In this document: one piece after another, positions 10,701 through 23,600 of the stretch
Position numbering within the stretch: the first letter of the stretch is position 1
Layout: each line of letters opens with the position of its first letter
Origin: Litoditis marina
Lineage: Eukaryota > Nematoda > Chromadorea > Rhabditida > Rhabditidae
Length of the DNA stretch: 64,000 nt
Assembly: GCA_964036275.1 (NCBI GenBank)
Contig: OZ038435.1
Span: forward strand, 29,307,521-29,371,520
Direction of reading: 5' to 3'
Notes under the pieces: generated by a model
What the model saw: the letters and a program-made list of their open reading frames with translations, nothing else
Told to the model about the DNA's origin: nothing
Database searches by the model: none
Program-made: the position numbers and the translations under genes

Positions 10701-13700
10701 CCTGCTCATCTAAAGACCCCGTCAAGTGAGTTGTAAAGTAGAAATCTACGAATTAAAGGTGGTCTGACAGGAACCGAATATCGGGCTTTGCGGGACACGG
10801 TTAATTCCGTCTCTCCAATGTCAACGTAGTACAGAAACTAATATATTGATTTTCGTGGATCATTTAATCCCAATTAATTTGCGAATATTCTAAAACTTGG
10901 GTTTCGGGCGCGTTTGCATTGGAGCGACGGAATAAACAGTGGAGCGCAAGGCACGAGATTCGGTTCCTGTCGACCATCTTTAACGTCTCAACTGTGGAGG
11001 ACTCGAGAGATATGTGATAGCGATGAAGCATAACTTCTGAATCTGTTCCGATACGCTACTGTTTTCCATAAAGTAGTGGAACCTCAATATTTTGAAATAC
11101 TGAAGTATAAAAATTATAGTATTGTCTTTTCATTCTAACAATTACCCCTACAGTATAATTACAAAACTATCAGTTCGTTTAAATTACATAAATGTTATTG
11201 GACCGTTCCATGATTCTCGATGTAGATTCTCATTCCCTTTAATACAAACCTTGTTTGATATAGTGTCCGCAAACGTTTGTACTAAAACAGTCATTGGAAA
11301 GCGTTCGTACTGTAGTAGTATCAGTAGAATTGATGTTGACTATAACCAATCGTTGTCTATCTCTCCCATAAAACCCGTACTCATGAACATCCTGGTCTTT
11401 TCATCCCGGCCTGCGTCTCCCGATATATTATACTGTTTCTCTGCTCTAACTCCCACCGGAATGCATGTCACGCGAAATAGTGCCCAAATGAGAGACGTAG
11501 GATGGGATGAGGGTGCCGGGATGTTCTACGATACTTTCTCAGTTGACCTTCTGATGTATAGGAAACAATGAAATAGTTTATCAATCTATATCTATCTCCC
11601 CCAGGTCCCAGCCGTGGATCGGTTTTTTCGCCATGTTCAATGCGACCATGGCTACAGTAGCGTCGACCTCCTTCCTCATCTATGTCCGATTTCCCTTTCT
11701 TCCACTGGTATTCATCATGCCATTTCTCGTCATTTGTGAGTTTATAATATAATAATATTTATTACACAAAATGTGCAACGGTACAAAAACATATGGAGGA
11801 AGAATATGGTACAGAATAAGAAAATCAAATGTGTTCAACTCGTCGGTAAGATGCATCCAGTGGGTCAGGCTGATGGGAGCAGGGAGGTGGCAGTGTGGAA
11901 GGGGGCCCCTGATAGCATGATGGTTGCTACCAGCTACATCTATAACCAGTCGGGAACACTCCTTCGAGAGAGAATGAAAATATGGATACCGAGAGCAGGA
12001 AAAGAGAGAATTTAAAGAAAATTGAAGGGATATAAGATAAAATATACAATTTCATGATCCCTCAAAATCAAAATAAAAAGCTAACATGATACATTAAAAA
12101 CTCAAATTTGCTGATAAAATGAGATTAGATGAAAGACAAAACTACTCTACCCGAAAAAAATGGAAACAACAACATTGCTATATTGAACTGAGAATCTACT
12201 GTTATATACCTACTAAACTAAAGTAAAATTACGACGAACTAGGTTTATATAAATATTACATGGCCTACATCTACATTGTGTCTTAATGACATTAAAAAGA
12301 GAGATGAACGTGAAAGAGGCCAATCTGGAAAATAAACATATACTCACTTGAGCCATACAGAGCAAAATTTGGGTAAATTTATAGGATGACCTTGAAGGAT
12401 GACCCCCAAATTTTAGATTTCCGTACATTCACATAGCAAATGTTTTGTGTGAAATGAACATTTTGAAAGCAAATGATTACTTACCCGATGTTTGAAAAAC
12501 ACAGTAGAAATTCAATCAAACCGGTCAAAACAGACAAATCTGTTTGGTGTCTAAGATTCTTGGAAATTCTCCAATTATAAGTTTAACCAGGAATGATAGT
12601 CTTCTTCATTCTAACGTGAGCTAGTTCAGTATGACTGCGAAAGAATGCTGACTGCAACAAGCTGCTTTGGACTTAGTTGGCATGCGTGCAATTTTCTATG
12701 TTCATGCGCTTTCCACTATCATGTTTGGTCGGAAAATTGTGGAGTTGTGACTGCTCATAACATTTCTAGTTTTGCCTTCGTATTCACATCAATATTCAGA
12801 TTGAGTATCTTAGCCCAATTACAACAGAAAATTCAAAAAAAACTAGTATTCACTGCCTTTTTCAGCAATTGGAGTGGATAACATGTTTTTGATGCTGAAA
12901 AGTTGGCGGATGACAGCTGCACGACATATCGAGAAGAGGTATAACGTTGGCGTATTTTTCATTAAAAAATACATATTGTAATTGTCAATTTCGTGGTCTT
13001 TACGAATAATACAACGGAAGTGAGGGCACGGGAGTTGCAAAGAATGTGCCGAAATTCACTGAACCGAACTATGAACACAGCAGATTGAGGCAAAGACGGT
13101 GTCTAGCTGCAAGTCCTACATATTATTCTACTATCTGGTTCATTTCCGATGTGTTTAACTCTACAATTTTGACAAAAACTAAAAACTGTGCGGTAGCGTA
13201 AAGATAAATTTTTCTTGAATGCTGGTTTTTGCTTAGATTCGTAGATGCACTGACTGAGACAGCGGCTTCTCTGTTCCTCACCTCATTGACAGATGGGCTT
13301 TCCTTCTCCATCGGAAGTATTTCCAACTTCTATGCTGTGCGTGAGTTCAATGGTTGATACGAATTCAATTTTGACATTGAGTTTATATTGATACTTATAA
13401 CAATGTTCCAATTGCTTACTCTGATAAGCACATATTCAAAATTCTTTGGCACGCTCCCAAGCTCCACCGGGTTGTCGTGAAGTATGCGTCTGCTAGAGAA
13501 TGGTCCGTTTTAGTGCAAAACCCCACAGTCAAAACCGACCAAGTTTGGACATCTTAATTTCGGTGTTTCAGGTGTGTTCTGTACGTACTGTGCGGCGGCC
13601 ATTCTGTGTATGTTCCTGTTCCAAATAACCTTCTTCAACGCGGTGATGGTCCTTTGTTGTCGAAGGGAATTGGCCGGGCGACACTCTCTCATTTGCTGCA

Positions 13701-16700
13701 AAATGAACAGAGGTGAGAAGCCGTAGCGATTGTCATGTAGTGTTAGTCAATTGCGCAGTCACGTGATACATGTTTAGCACAGCAGAACTCATAAACGTGC
13801 AATGACAGAGTGCACGATGCCTCATTAGAATGCTAACCTTACGTGACCATTCAATTTACTTCTAGTCGAGCGTGGACTGCTAAAAGCACGGTACGTTCGC
13901 CATTTGTGAAAAATTTAACTGCGTGAACAAAAAAGTGTGGAACAACTACCTCGGAAGAGATCTACAGAGAACTAATCGAGCAAACAACTCACTCATCTGC
14001 TGCAAACTGAACGAAGGTGAGGCGCCGTGGCAACAACGTGTCTCTGCGCCTGTGTTATAGTCTTTTCCGTTTCTACTGAGACTCCTACAGTAGGATTTCG
14101 AAACTTCCAAGCCGTTTTTCTCACTTACTTTTGATTAGAGAAGTTTAGGATTTTTGTACCTCGTTGTCCTTCTCAGGTAGAGTAAATATACGAGAGCATT
14201 TCTCATGAACTTCATTTTCAGCTTTACAACAGCCTTCGAAAAGTTTGTAAGGTTACTGTAGGAGTCTCAGTAGGAATGGTGCGAACTATATAACCATAAC
14301 CATCTTCACAATATTAGGGGTAGTTCGATTTGAACACACGACACACTATTTCGAATTAGGACTGAACTTGGGCGATAATTAACTACAACCACAGCGGGGG
14401 CATTAGTACAAAAACCACTCTTTCCGAAGTGAGTCAGCTGGACATAGCCTGCACATGGCCAGAACGGAAAGAAAATTCAGCTATTAATAGCTTGATAAGT
14501 GTACAACTCGAAATTGCTCATCAGTAAGGTTCCTCTCATAACAAACTTTCAAAATTCGCACAAAAAGTTTCATGTAGATATATAGCTCGCTATTGCAACT
14601 ATTGGCGAAAAATAGGACCGTTTCATGTTAAATAGGATATGTATAAAGATCACATCTTCAAAACAACTAGACATGAAGGGATCATCATGAGCAATGTGAA
14701 TGGAGCACATTAAAAAATGTGCAATTTGCTTTCGTCTCAGACAAACCGTTGGATGAAGTAGCGTTCGCTTCCCGTCCCTTGCCCTCTCTCCCGGAGAACA
14801 CCATGGGTGGTCTGCTGGCCAGAATGGCGCGAAATGGTCTCGTACGGATACTCGTGGGATTACTGTACATAATGTATCTTGTTGCCAGTTTTTACTACGC
14901 CATTGGTGAGTTTTTTGGTCCTATTTTATTTGTTGCGATTTTTAAATTTTCTTGTTTAAGTATTCTAGTACTGAAGCGAAAGAATACTCAATTTCACTTA
15001 TTCGTTGATACTTGCAAATTTTCTATTCAATTGGTCTCAAGAAACACACGCACACACACATTGTTTCAATTAAAATTGAAGATGCTTGGTATAAGAACAA
15101 ACAAACTAATATTGACCTACTAATCGCAAACTACAGTAAATGTTCTGATCCCCTTCACAGGTCTTCCGCTCGGTTTGGATCTAAAACTGTTGGCGCCGTA
15201 CGGCTCCTACGTTGCCCAGGAAATGGCGCTGCAGGAGAGATTGTTCAACGATTACGGTAGCTTTTGTTACGCTGTGATACGGACGGAGAACATCAGTCTG
15301 TGGGAATATTCTACGAGGGAACGAGTGATTGATATGTACGAAGAGATGGGCAGGTGAGAAACAGGGGTTACGCTACTCAGTTCCTCTAATTGATGGAAAG
15401 TGTAGGATGTTTGTATACCTCGATGAATCGTAGTTTGATCTCCATGCACAGCAGTATTTGGCAACCACTACTGATCATGTGTTAGATTAGCTGAAATGGA
15501 TTGTCATTCAATGTTTAATCCATTCATTCGTCATTCGCATTGAATTTGTTATTATGAATAGTAATTAAGTAAGTATTTTTTTTCAATTGTTACAATTAAT
15601 CGATCATTTTCAGTTCCGTGTATGCGTCGAAGGCGGAGTTTTGGCTGGTCGATTTCCAGGAAAAGTACGGTAGACGGAAAATGCGCCAGGACGAATTTAT
15701 TTCCGCTGTTCACACTTTTCTGGCACAGCCAAAAAACAAGAACTACCGTAGTGATATAAGGTATTCCCTCAATACTGCTACTTAATACGCATTAGCCAAC
15801 ATCAACCTAAACGTTCTACACTGCTGAAAAATCAGAAAAGTACGAAATGAAGTGCATAACTACTGCTGTTTGTTAACAGTTAACGTTCATTAAAATGGTG
15901 CACTTGAAGTAGATGTACTCTATTTGATACCGAAAACATGCAAACTCGTTTCCGAAATTAAAGGGGGACAGAAAGGAAAGTTAATATGAAAGAGCTTATC
16001 AAGAGAAACCGATGAGTATAACTTTCAATTCAAACTAACGATCCTAATTTGCATACGGTTGACAAGTGTTTGCCTTTTTTTGGTGTGCGCAACGTTATAT
16101 TTAGGTACCCCGTGGTACCTAAACTAGCTTTTCTTTCTGCCCCCCTTTAACAACTCACTTTCCTTATAGGTAGGGGGGCGCATCGGACATGTGTTCCTCT
16201 GAACTGCTGAGTTTGTAGTTTGATTCCTATCATTCTCAGTCATAACTATAAAAACGGTTGTCTATGCTGATCGAACTATTTCGTAGATCACATCAAACAG
16301 AATATTACTCCAGGTTCTCCCTAGATGGCCGTATGGAAGCTATAAAAATACTGCTCAGAGTCAGAAAGCTGGGTTCGAAAAACGATGGCGTGAGTGTCAT
16401 TTGGCTAGATTCAGGAGTCTTTTTTGACACTTGCTCGCATTTTGGGAACTTGTTTTGTAAATACATTTTGTGATAATTTTGTTCGGAAACCATATTCAAA
16501 CAATTCGATTGTACGACGCAGTAGAATACTGTAGATCAAATCACCATTTTAGCCTCGAGCCCAACTTCTGCGCGGCGCGATGCGCAGAAGCAATTTCAGT
16601 GGATTCGTCTACGATACAAGGTGGGTTATCAGCTTGTTCTTATTGTATAAAGAATAAAGGGAAGCGTTTTTAAGATAATGAAATGTTTAAATAGTGGAAA

Positions 16701-19261
16701 TTTTCGGTCACTTCTTTCATACTGAGTTTGTTGTTTGATACCGATAAATTTACACAAGAATTACTGCTGTTTCTTGTCGATAATATTTTTTCACAACTTT
16801 TGTATGTGGTGATCCATGACTAATCTTGAATAACTATGTTCTCAACTTGATCTAAAACACATTGAAAATGGCATATTCAACAGAATTATTTAGACTATAT
16901 TCCAAATCTGGTCACTCCCAACAATTTTATTTCAGTTTTCTGCTAGTGGATCAGCAAATAGAGACCGTTTACAATGTACTGACCAATGTGGTTACCGCTA
17001 TTGGTACAATGTTGTGTATTTGTCTTTTAATGGTAGGTTTGAATGTGAGAAATAATATTATCAGAAACATGAACACAATGTTACTTTAATACCGAATACC
17101 TCATCGTATTTGGTCGCTTTTTTAAGAATTCCGTTGAACAAAAATGCCGGAAGGCGTTAGTTCAAACATTGAAACTTATCGATGAATGACGAGATACCGA
17201 TACATTTTGTGAAGATCTGTTGTGTTTGTAGTTTGGTCGTACAATCATCAAACTACAAATTTTGAATCGGTTACTCTTTTTATTTTCGAAGAACATAGCA
17301 CAACTTTCTTCTTCTTTTTTTTTACTACAGGTCATTTACAGGTTCCTCGTCCTATTTCCTCTCTATGCATAGCTCTTTCCATCCTCTCAATCAATTTTGG
17401 AGTTGTTGGAGCTCTGTCAGCAGTATCCACGCGACTAGATATTATATCCATGATCACAATTGTCATGAGTATTGGCTTTTCCGGTGAGTTTCCCTTTCTT
17501 CAGTTCGATTCCTGTCCAGTGCTAATGATGCTGACATCTGTCAGTTCTCCTACTGAGTATTCTTGAAGACATCGGCACTATTGATCACAATGTTTTACAA
17601 GAGTTTCAATTACAATTTTTGTTACCAAAACTTACTAATATGTTGCCATTTGTTAGATTTAACACTTTTTACAGCTGTCTGTCGAATACATAAATATTTT
17701 AGTATCATTGGTAGGAAGCGTCTCGGGGCTCAATTCAGGCAATTTGCCGTATTTATTACGTTTCTGTACGCTAGTAAACACATCATGGGTGCAGAGTACA
17801 TGATTTGCCTGCATCCTCCCGCTGTCCGAGTGGCGCAGTGGTCTGATGGGCGCTATCAGGCCGGCGCCCACGGGTTCATTTCCGTCTGGTGCTAATGATG
17901 CTGACATCTGTCAGTTCTGCTACTGAGTACACTTGAAGACATCATACCATTAACTGAGGCACACTTTTGTAACAATATAGTTTTTCCAAATACTTGAAAC
18001 TGAGTTTTAATGTAATTAAAATAATCTTTTTGTATTTCTAAAAATGGAATGTCTGTCAACATTGAACCTTTTCAGTTGACTATGTTACGCACACTACGTT
18101 CCATTTCATAACGCAGAGAGAAGAAAGATTGGAGGTTCGTTTTATTCTCTGTTCAAACTTTATGATTCACAAGAACACTAATAACAAATTGTTCTGTTTC
18201 GATGGTCTGTGTTTTGCAAGCTTTTGCACTTCGAATAGCCATCAAAAGTCGAATACTATCTAAAAAAAAGCAAAAATCTGTCAGCTTGAGCTATTACAAC
18301 ACAGACACACTGAACACAAAATCTAAGCAAAACTTTTGACAAACGCATACAGGAGTACTTCTGAGTGTTGTTCTCTACCTTTACTCTCACAATATATTGA
18401 AGAATCATCTCCAAACATCGGTTTGTAAGGAAACAGGCATTTAAATGTTCAGAAGGGTACTGCAAGGGAATACTGATATATGTGGCAGAGTATAGTGGAG
18501 CTGAATGAAACTTATAACACCTATCTATTAAAACAAATTGTAAAAGTGACCTTCTTTTTTATGTTCCACAACAATTTTCAATTTTCCAATAGAAAATATA
18601 ACGCTTTGTATTGTCAAGAATACACTTTGATCTGAAACACAAAAAAGCGCTACTTTTTTTAATGGACAGGTCTCCAGTATGTGCATGCAGACTTGTTTCA
18701 GAGATGTCTTCTGGTCATGACAGAACCTATCCTTCAGTCAGCCCTCTCCACAGTAGTGGGGGTCAGTCTGTTGGCCCTCGTACCATCGTACATTGTACGT
18801 ACCTTCGTGTTCACTGTATTTTTCGTAGTTGGAATCGGCATTTTACATGGATTACTGTTTCTGCCCATCCTTCTGAGTACAGTGGTTAGTCTTTTTTTGT
18901 AAAATTCAACGTTATTATAGTGTTCACTCAAGAGTACGCAACTGTTCTGCTGTGTTTGTAGTTTGATTTAGTTGTAGCCCGACAAGACTGATGTGTGCTC
19001 AGATCAAACTACATCGCAGCCTCAGGAAGCTTCTTATCAACATCGAGTTTCACTATTTTTGTCGTTTAAGAATCTCAGTTGGCACAATGTATACAGAAAA
19101 ACCACGCAAATAACGCATAAATCGTGAATCTTGGTTCATTGTAGGTGCCACAGTCGGAGTATTTGGAGCCATTCAACCACTCTTCTCAGCACAGAGGATT
19201 CCAGTCCAATCCGAACGAAACCCCTATACTTTATGCCCTACCCGTAAAACATAGACAATAA
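7724..19261 (+). CDS. ptr: Patched-related (PTR) transmembrane protein with sterol-sensing domain
   Basis: PTR proteins are 12-pass membrane proteins related to Patched, Dispatched and NPC1, of the RND transporter type; in nematodes many act in cuticle, moulting and epithelial processes. Exons: 7724-7759, 8060-8132, 8324-8421, 8714-8875, 9122-9223, 9424-9525, 9782-9864, 10235-10265, 10347-10360, 10630-10725, 11605-11735, 12866-12938, 13237-13340, 13572-13712, 14741-14905, 15161-15353, 15614-15760, 16314-16389, 16553-16620, 16936-17032, 17342-17483, 18076-18134, 18678-18884, 19145-19261. They sum to 2517 nt (838 codons plus TAA), all phases consistent. Landmarks: TM1 near residue 20, the extracellular motif ENGNIL, the sterol-sensing stretch with [10 protein letters not shown] and [10 protein letters not shown], a Cys-rich SLICCKM loop, then a second half with [12 protein letters not shown] and [13 protein letters not shown]. 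The start is the only ATG before TM1; an exon further upstream cannot be excluded. The 14-nt exon 10347-10360 is the weakest piece. Which PTR subfamily it is cannot be told by eye. Confidence 0.92.
10455..10510. repeat. Hairpin in ptr intron
   Basis: GCCGGGTTGAGATGG and CCATCCTCAACCGGC form a stem of about 14 bp with a 3-nt loop. Confidence 0.6.
11386..11553. repeat. MITE-like family H, copy 1 (ptr intron)
   Basis: Left arm GAACATCCTGGTC..CATCCC and right arm GGGATGAGGGTGCCGGGATGT are inverted. A 149-codon frame (11122-11571) runs through it but is explained by the repeat. Confidence 0.7.
13738..13866. repeat. MITE-like family B, copy 2 (ptr intron)
   Basis: Same arrangement as 1636-1758, including CAGCAGAACTCA, AACGTGCAATGACA and terminal TTTACTTCTAG. 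It lies between a ptr exon and a partial copy of that exon's end. Confidence 0.8.
15957..16170. repeat. MITE-like family D, copy 1 (ptr intron)
   Basis: About 210 bp with ends TTAAAGGGGGACAGAAAGGAA and TTTCTTTCTGCCCCCCTTTAA. It contains an inner palindrome GGTACC..GTGGTACC. In reverse orientation to 59272-59468. Confidence 0.85.
17500..17575 (+). repeat. Truncated tRNA-derived SINE-like copy (ptr intron)
   Basis: A box B-like AGTTCGATTCC is followed by GTGCTAATGATGCTGACATCT and a tail ending CTTGAAGACATC. The body is shared with 17820-17945, 370 bp away. Confidence 0.65.
17820..17945 (+). repeat. tRNA-derived SINE-like element (ptr intron)
   Basis: Box A-like GTGGCGCAGTGG and box B-like GGGTTCATTTCC at tRNA spacing, then GGTGCTAATGATGCTGAC and ACTTGAAGACATC. 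The stems are imperfect, so it is not a working tRNA. Confidence 0.65.
18947..19020. repeat. Short inverted repeat family C (ptr intron)
   Basis: About 74 bp running from CTGCTGTGTTTGTAGTTTGAT to ATCAAACTACATCGCAG; the arms mirror each other. Confidence 0.7.
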
Positions 19262-19270
19262 ATCAATAAA
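19257..19270 (+). promoter_or_regulatory. Overlapping stop codon and poly(A) signals of ptr
   Basis: AATAAA at 19257-19262 contains the TAA stop (19259-19261). A second AATAAA follows at 19265-19270. If either is used, the 3' UTR would be very short. Confidence 0.6.
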
Positions 19271-19356
19271 TATAACTCATTGATTTGTATAAGAAATCCT
19301 CGTCCTATACGGTTCGCTCTTCCCAGCGCGAGACTGCACAATGTATCTCCTTTACC

Positions 19357-19438
19357 CCGCTGTGTTTGTAGTTTGATCTGGTTGTTTTTATCGAGATTGT
19401 CAAACTATGGCGTTTATCAAGAGCAAACTATAACCCAG
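19357..19438. repeat. Short inverted repeat family C (behind ptr)
   Basis: CCGCTGTGTTTGTAGTTTGAT at the left, AAACTATAACCCAG at the right. Confidence 0.65.
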
Positions 19439-19445
19439 CTATGGT

Positions 19446-19493
19446 CATCCCATAACCGATTTCAACTTTCACGTTGAAATCGGTTATGGGATG
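19446..19493. repeat. Perfect 21-bp hairpin
   Basis: CATCCCATAACCGATTTCAAC, a 6-nt loop, and its exact reverse complement at 19473-19493. Confidence 0.95.
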
Positions 19494-19494
19494 G

Positions 19495-19765
19495 GCCTAG
19501 CTGAGTTGTCTATAAACCATACCGAGGTGAAACCATACCGACGCCATACCGACTGCAAACCATACCGAGAGGTTGAAACCCTACCGACTTTTTTTGGGTT
19601 TATAGTAGGCCGGTTCTGGCCTACTATAAACCATACCGAGGTTAAACCGGTAGGGTTTCACCAATATAAGGGATCGGTATGGTTTCAACCCCTCGGTATG
19701 GGGTCGATATGGTTTCACCTCGGTATGGTTCATAGTAGGCCTCGGAGAAAACTCAGCTGCTAGCT
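19495..19765. repeat. Foldback element with ACCATACCGAGG motif array
   Basis: Ends CTAGCTGAGTTG and AACTCAGCTGCTAG are inverted. Between them AACCATACCGAGG-like words recur about ten times in both orientations, around the central palindrome TATAGTAGGCC..GGCCTACTATA (19600-19631). Confidence 0.85.
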
Positions 19766-20273
19766 ATCTTGGCATACTACTGGTCGGAATGGCATGTTTT
19801 TCCTATGATAAGCTATTCGCAAGTGAAATTTCACCCTTAGTAACAGTATAGTTTATTACATTAGGATCTCGACTCTTACAGTATGAACATCGAACTTTCA
19901 GTCGTTTTTGATCTGTGATTGTTTTCAGGGACCATGCTTTTTGCATTCGATATTCTACCCCATTTCACACAATATGAATTCCATTTTTCGTTTAGAAATC
20001 CGATGTTTCCATCACAAAGTAACCAGTAGAAACTGTACACGTAGAATTGGTGAAAACTAGATACACCTCCGGTCTCCTTCAAAAGCTACACATCATATGA
20101 AAAAGAACTTTGATAGTCTAACTCTGTTTTGCACTATAAACACAGATATGACAGTTATTCCCTCATTTCTGAACCGGATTTGATGAGTTTTTCAAACTTG
20201 AAACTTCTTTCGTATCTGCCAAATGCCCCGCCCCTTTTGCAACCGCTCTATCTTTTATGGGCGGAGCGAAAAA

Positions 20274-20281
20274 TGACGTCA
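20274..20281. promoter_or_regulatory. CRE-like palindrome TGACGTCA upstream of alx-1
   Basis: A perfect TGACGTCA, the binding site of CREB/ATF bZIP factors, lies 408 nt upstream of the alx-1 ATG. A GC box (GGGCGGAGC at 20259) sits beside it. Position and content suit a core promoter; function is inferred. Confidence 0.35.
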
Positions 20282-20676
20282 TCGCTAAAAACCGCGCGAA
20301 GGATGAATCATTCCCCCTTTTCATTTTGTTTGTCTCTGATCTGTCTTTCTCACACTACGCTTAGTAGTAGTTCCATTCATTTCAATCTATATAAGTTCTG
20401 TTCATTCTTCCGATATCAATACACTCTTTGTTATGTTTAATGTGCTCACCAAGTTTTAGACATTCTCCATTTATTCAAATATAAATAGAATACAACTTTT
20501 TAAAGTATGAATAGAAATAACCTTGACTGCACAACCACGTCATCACGTTCGTTCTAGAACACATTAGAAGAGAAAGGCTTCTTCAAACTTTCTGAGCATG
20601 AGTCATTTTGATAGTCTGGTCATTTTGCTTTATCATTTGAAGTTAGATTTGTTGATATACCGGCTCGTTTATCTCA

Positions 20677-20688
20677 TTGATTCCAGTT
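20677..20688 (+). promoter_or_regulatory. Probable trans-splice acceptor before alx-1 ATG
   Basis: TTGATTCCAG ends 2 nt before ATG 20689. No upstream exon is visible, and nematode spliced-leader acceptors commonly lie this close to the start. A 5' UTR intron would look the same. Confidence 0.4.
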
Positions 20689-23600
20689 ATGTCCAAATAC
20701 GGCCTTTTGGCTGTTCCACAGAAAACCACCTCTGATGTGGATCTCGTTAAACCGCTCACCTCGTATATAGATTCTGTATATAATACTACCGATGACAATA
20801 AGCCAGAAATCGCGGAGGCTGTGCAGGTTGGCATTTCATTTTCTTCAATTGTATCTTATCTCCTAGTTTTATATTACTTCAATGAAATCCCAACCATCCA
20901 TCAACCAGATTTTTCCATTACGGAATTCAAATCAAACAGAGCGATGCGACGTTTGTTTGACAAACCGTTCAGCCAATTTAGAGGTCACTTTCACGCTTGA
21001 CGACTTTTTATGCGAATATCACTTTAGTGGAGCTATCATGCGATACATGAGTATTTTTCAAGCTAAACATTCATTCAAACCGTGATTGGCTCCGAGTTTC
21101 AGAGTTATGACTGAGACACTTTAGATTGATTAATGAAGTAAGACATCATTTCTTCATTGCAGGAACTGAACAAGCTTCGTTCGAAGTCTTGCTGTCAACC
21201 ATTGGACCGTCACCAATCTGCACTCGATGTACTCAGCAGGTTAGAGGAGGCTCAGCTCCGTACAGTTTACTTAATGAAGCCATAGATAACCACAACTAGT
21301 TTCGGTTTCTGAATTCTGATGCCTTTCGGTTCAGCTGTTCAGCACCAGCTATGTATTGTAAGGCCAAAAAGAAACGAGCCCTCTCTGTTATGCTGTTATC
21401 TGGTAGGCTACGTTCGTACTTTTTTCAGTTGCAGCCAGATCTAGCGTTAGCGGTGAATTCTATATCTAACCCGGTTTTTAGGTAACCTAACCGTTTTTTG
21501 GTAACCTATTTTTCAGGTTACCTCAGTAGGTAACCGGTTGGTAACCTAAAATGAAAAACCGGTTACCTGTTTTTCTAACGCGAAATGTGGTTTTAACCGT
21601 TAGTTTGAACGGTAACCGGATTTTAGTTTCAGGTTACTTCCAGGTTACCTACCAAGGTAACCTGAAAAAGAGGTTACCAAAAAAGGGTTAGGTTACCGGG
21701 AAACCCGGTTAGTTGTAGAATTGGCCAGCGTTAGCTACATTCCGATTTTTCGCCGAATATAGTCAAATGAGTGGGCAAACAAAAGATGGCGTGCATCTTC
21801 TGCAAAGTGAAATGAGAAAAGTATGAATGTGGCCTATATTATATTGAACCTAACTGGATAAGATAGAATAGAAACTAAACCTAACATTTCTCTTTCTCGA
21901 GTTCCCATTGTTGCAATTTTGTAGATACTACGATCAACTCGTTGCCATTGAGAACAAGATCATCATCTCTGCCACCCAGAATCCCGTGGTATTCAAGTGG
22001 AAGGATGCATTCGACAAAGGAGGACTGTTCTTCAGCAAGGTTAGCAATTCAATGTCATTGAAATATAACTCTACTAACTTTAATTCACACTTCGGTTGAT
22101 CGGATCGTTTGCCTGATTTGATTACATTTGCCATTACCATTAGATTACTCTCATCTTTTGCAGCTTTCTTACTCAAAGACTAGCCGAATTTTCTGTGCGA
22201 AACGTTTCATTGGAATATGTTGCTCTGTTTGCGAAAACCAATCATTAACTTGGGGTCAGAATATCAGAAATGGAATCAGTTCACCTCTTCCCCACTCGAG
22301 TAGTTTAGAAATTCGAGCGAACTTTACAATTATTAAAGTAGGACGATTACCAATCTCGTGTCGTCTTGGCCCTTTAGACTGCAATTGAAAATTGTATTGC
22401 AGTTTAAAAGATTGAAGCTTAAGGGTTGGACCACATAATCGTCCTTCCTTAATACTGTTGACTGTCTTTGTTGCAGGCCTCCCTTTCCATCGCCGATGGT
22501 TCCTACGAGCGTGCGTGTGTTCTGTTCAACTGCGGTTCCCTCATGTCCCAGATCGCCGCCTCTCAAATGATGGTCACCGACGAGGAAATGAAAACCGCCG
22601 CCAAACTATTCCAACAAGCTGCCGGTAATTCCTGTTGAAAAAAACTTTAGTTAGAACTAGATCTCATATTCACGTTTGTAAGTTATTCCCACATTCGCCC
22701 AAACGTGGATGAATTGCGAGAAAAAGTCAATGAACTTCTGTCTAGTTCTGTCTAACGTTCAATTGCTAACGCAAAATTGAGAAGTTGGACGTAATTGGTA
22801 TATGTCTGACGTACGGTTATATTTTCTATTTTCAAAAATGCTGGGTAGGTTTGATTAAACCATCTGAACATAGTCCCTTTTCCCTTCAGGAGTGTTCGCT
22901 CGTCTGCGTGACACGGTGTTGGGTCTAGTGCAACAGGACCCCACTCCCGACCTAAGTCCCGATACTCTGTCGGCCCTCTCAGCTCTCATGGTGGCCCAAG
23001 GACAGGAATGCATTTACATCAAGGCATCTAGAGGTATCTATCATGGTCACCTATTTGTATTGTTTACATTGAAACAGTCGATAAAAAGTTAGTATAAAAT
23101 AAACAGAGCAGAAAGATAAAAGAAGGAGGTAAGGTAGTAGATAAACTTTAAAATATAAACTTCTATAGAAGCTATTGAACAAGTTTAAAGTTACATAGTG
23201 CCGCCCGCTCAATATGGGTGAAGTCATTCAAAACTAGATGCTTCTGTTCTGTTTCTTAAATATATTTGTCTCCTTGAGGTTACTGAACCTGTTTCTAGAT
23301 AAGATGAAGAGCTCTGCCCTGACGAAGATTGCCGCTCAAGTGGGCGACTTCTACGGAGAGGCCTACAAGTTGATGGGAAAAGACGCAGTCAAGGGACTCT
23401 GGGAAAAGGTGACATTTCAACTTATTCTCAACTGAGAATTCATCAAAATAAAATATAAACATTCCATCAAATATAAATATTTGAAATGTTGAAAAAAATC
23501 CTAAATGTCAGGAACAACGGTTTTATACCTCTCTCTACTTGTATAGTCCTAATTATCAGAAATGTTGGATCAGAAAGGCAGGAGAAATTATAGATGTCCT

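Larger units (their letters stand above)
19271..20688. other. Intergenic region between ptr and alx-1
   Basis: I find no gene. The left half holds clustered hairpin repeats (19357-19765, listed separately). The right half, from 20200, is a likely promoter with GC-rich words, a CRE-like site and a pyrimidine-rich run into the acceptor before the alx-1 ATG. Confidence 0.6.

Noticed and set aside
11122..11571. 149-codon ORF in a ptr intron
   Set aside because: Most of it is a repeat also present at 55388-55548; no recognisable protein.
20129..20440. 103-codon ORF upstream of alx-1
   Set aside because: Contains promoter-like words, has no recognisable protein features and ends before the alx-1 acceptor.
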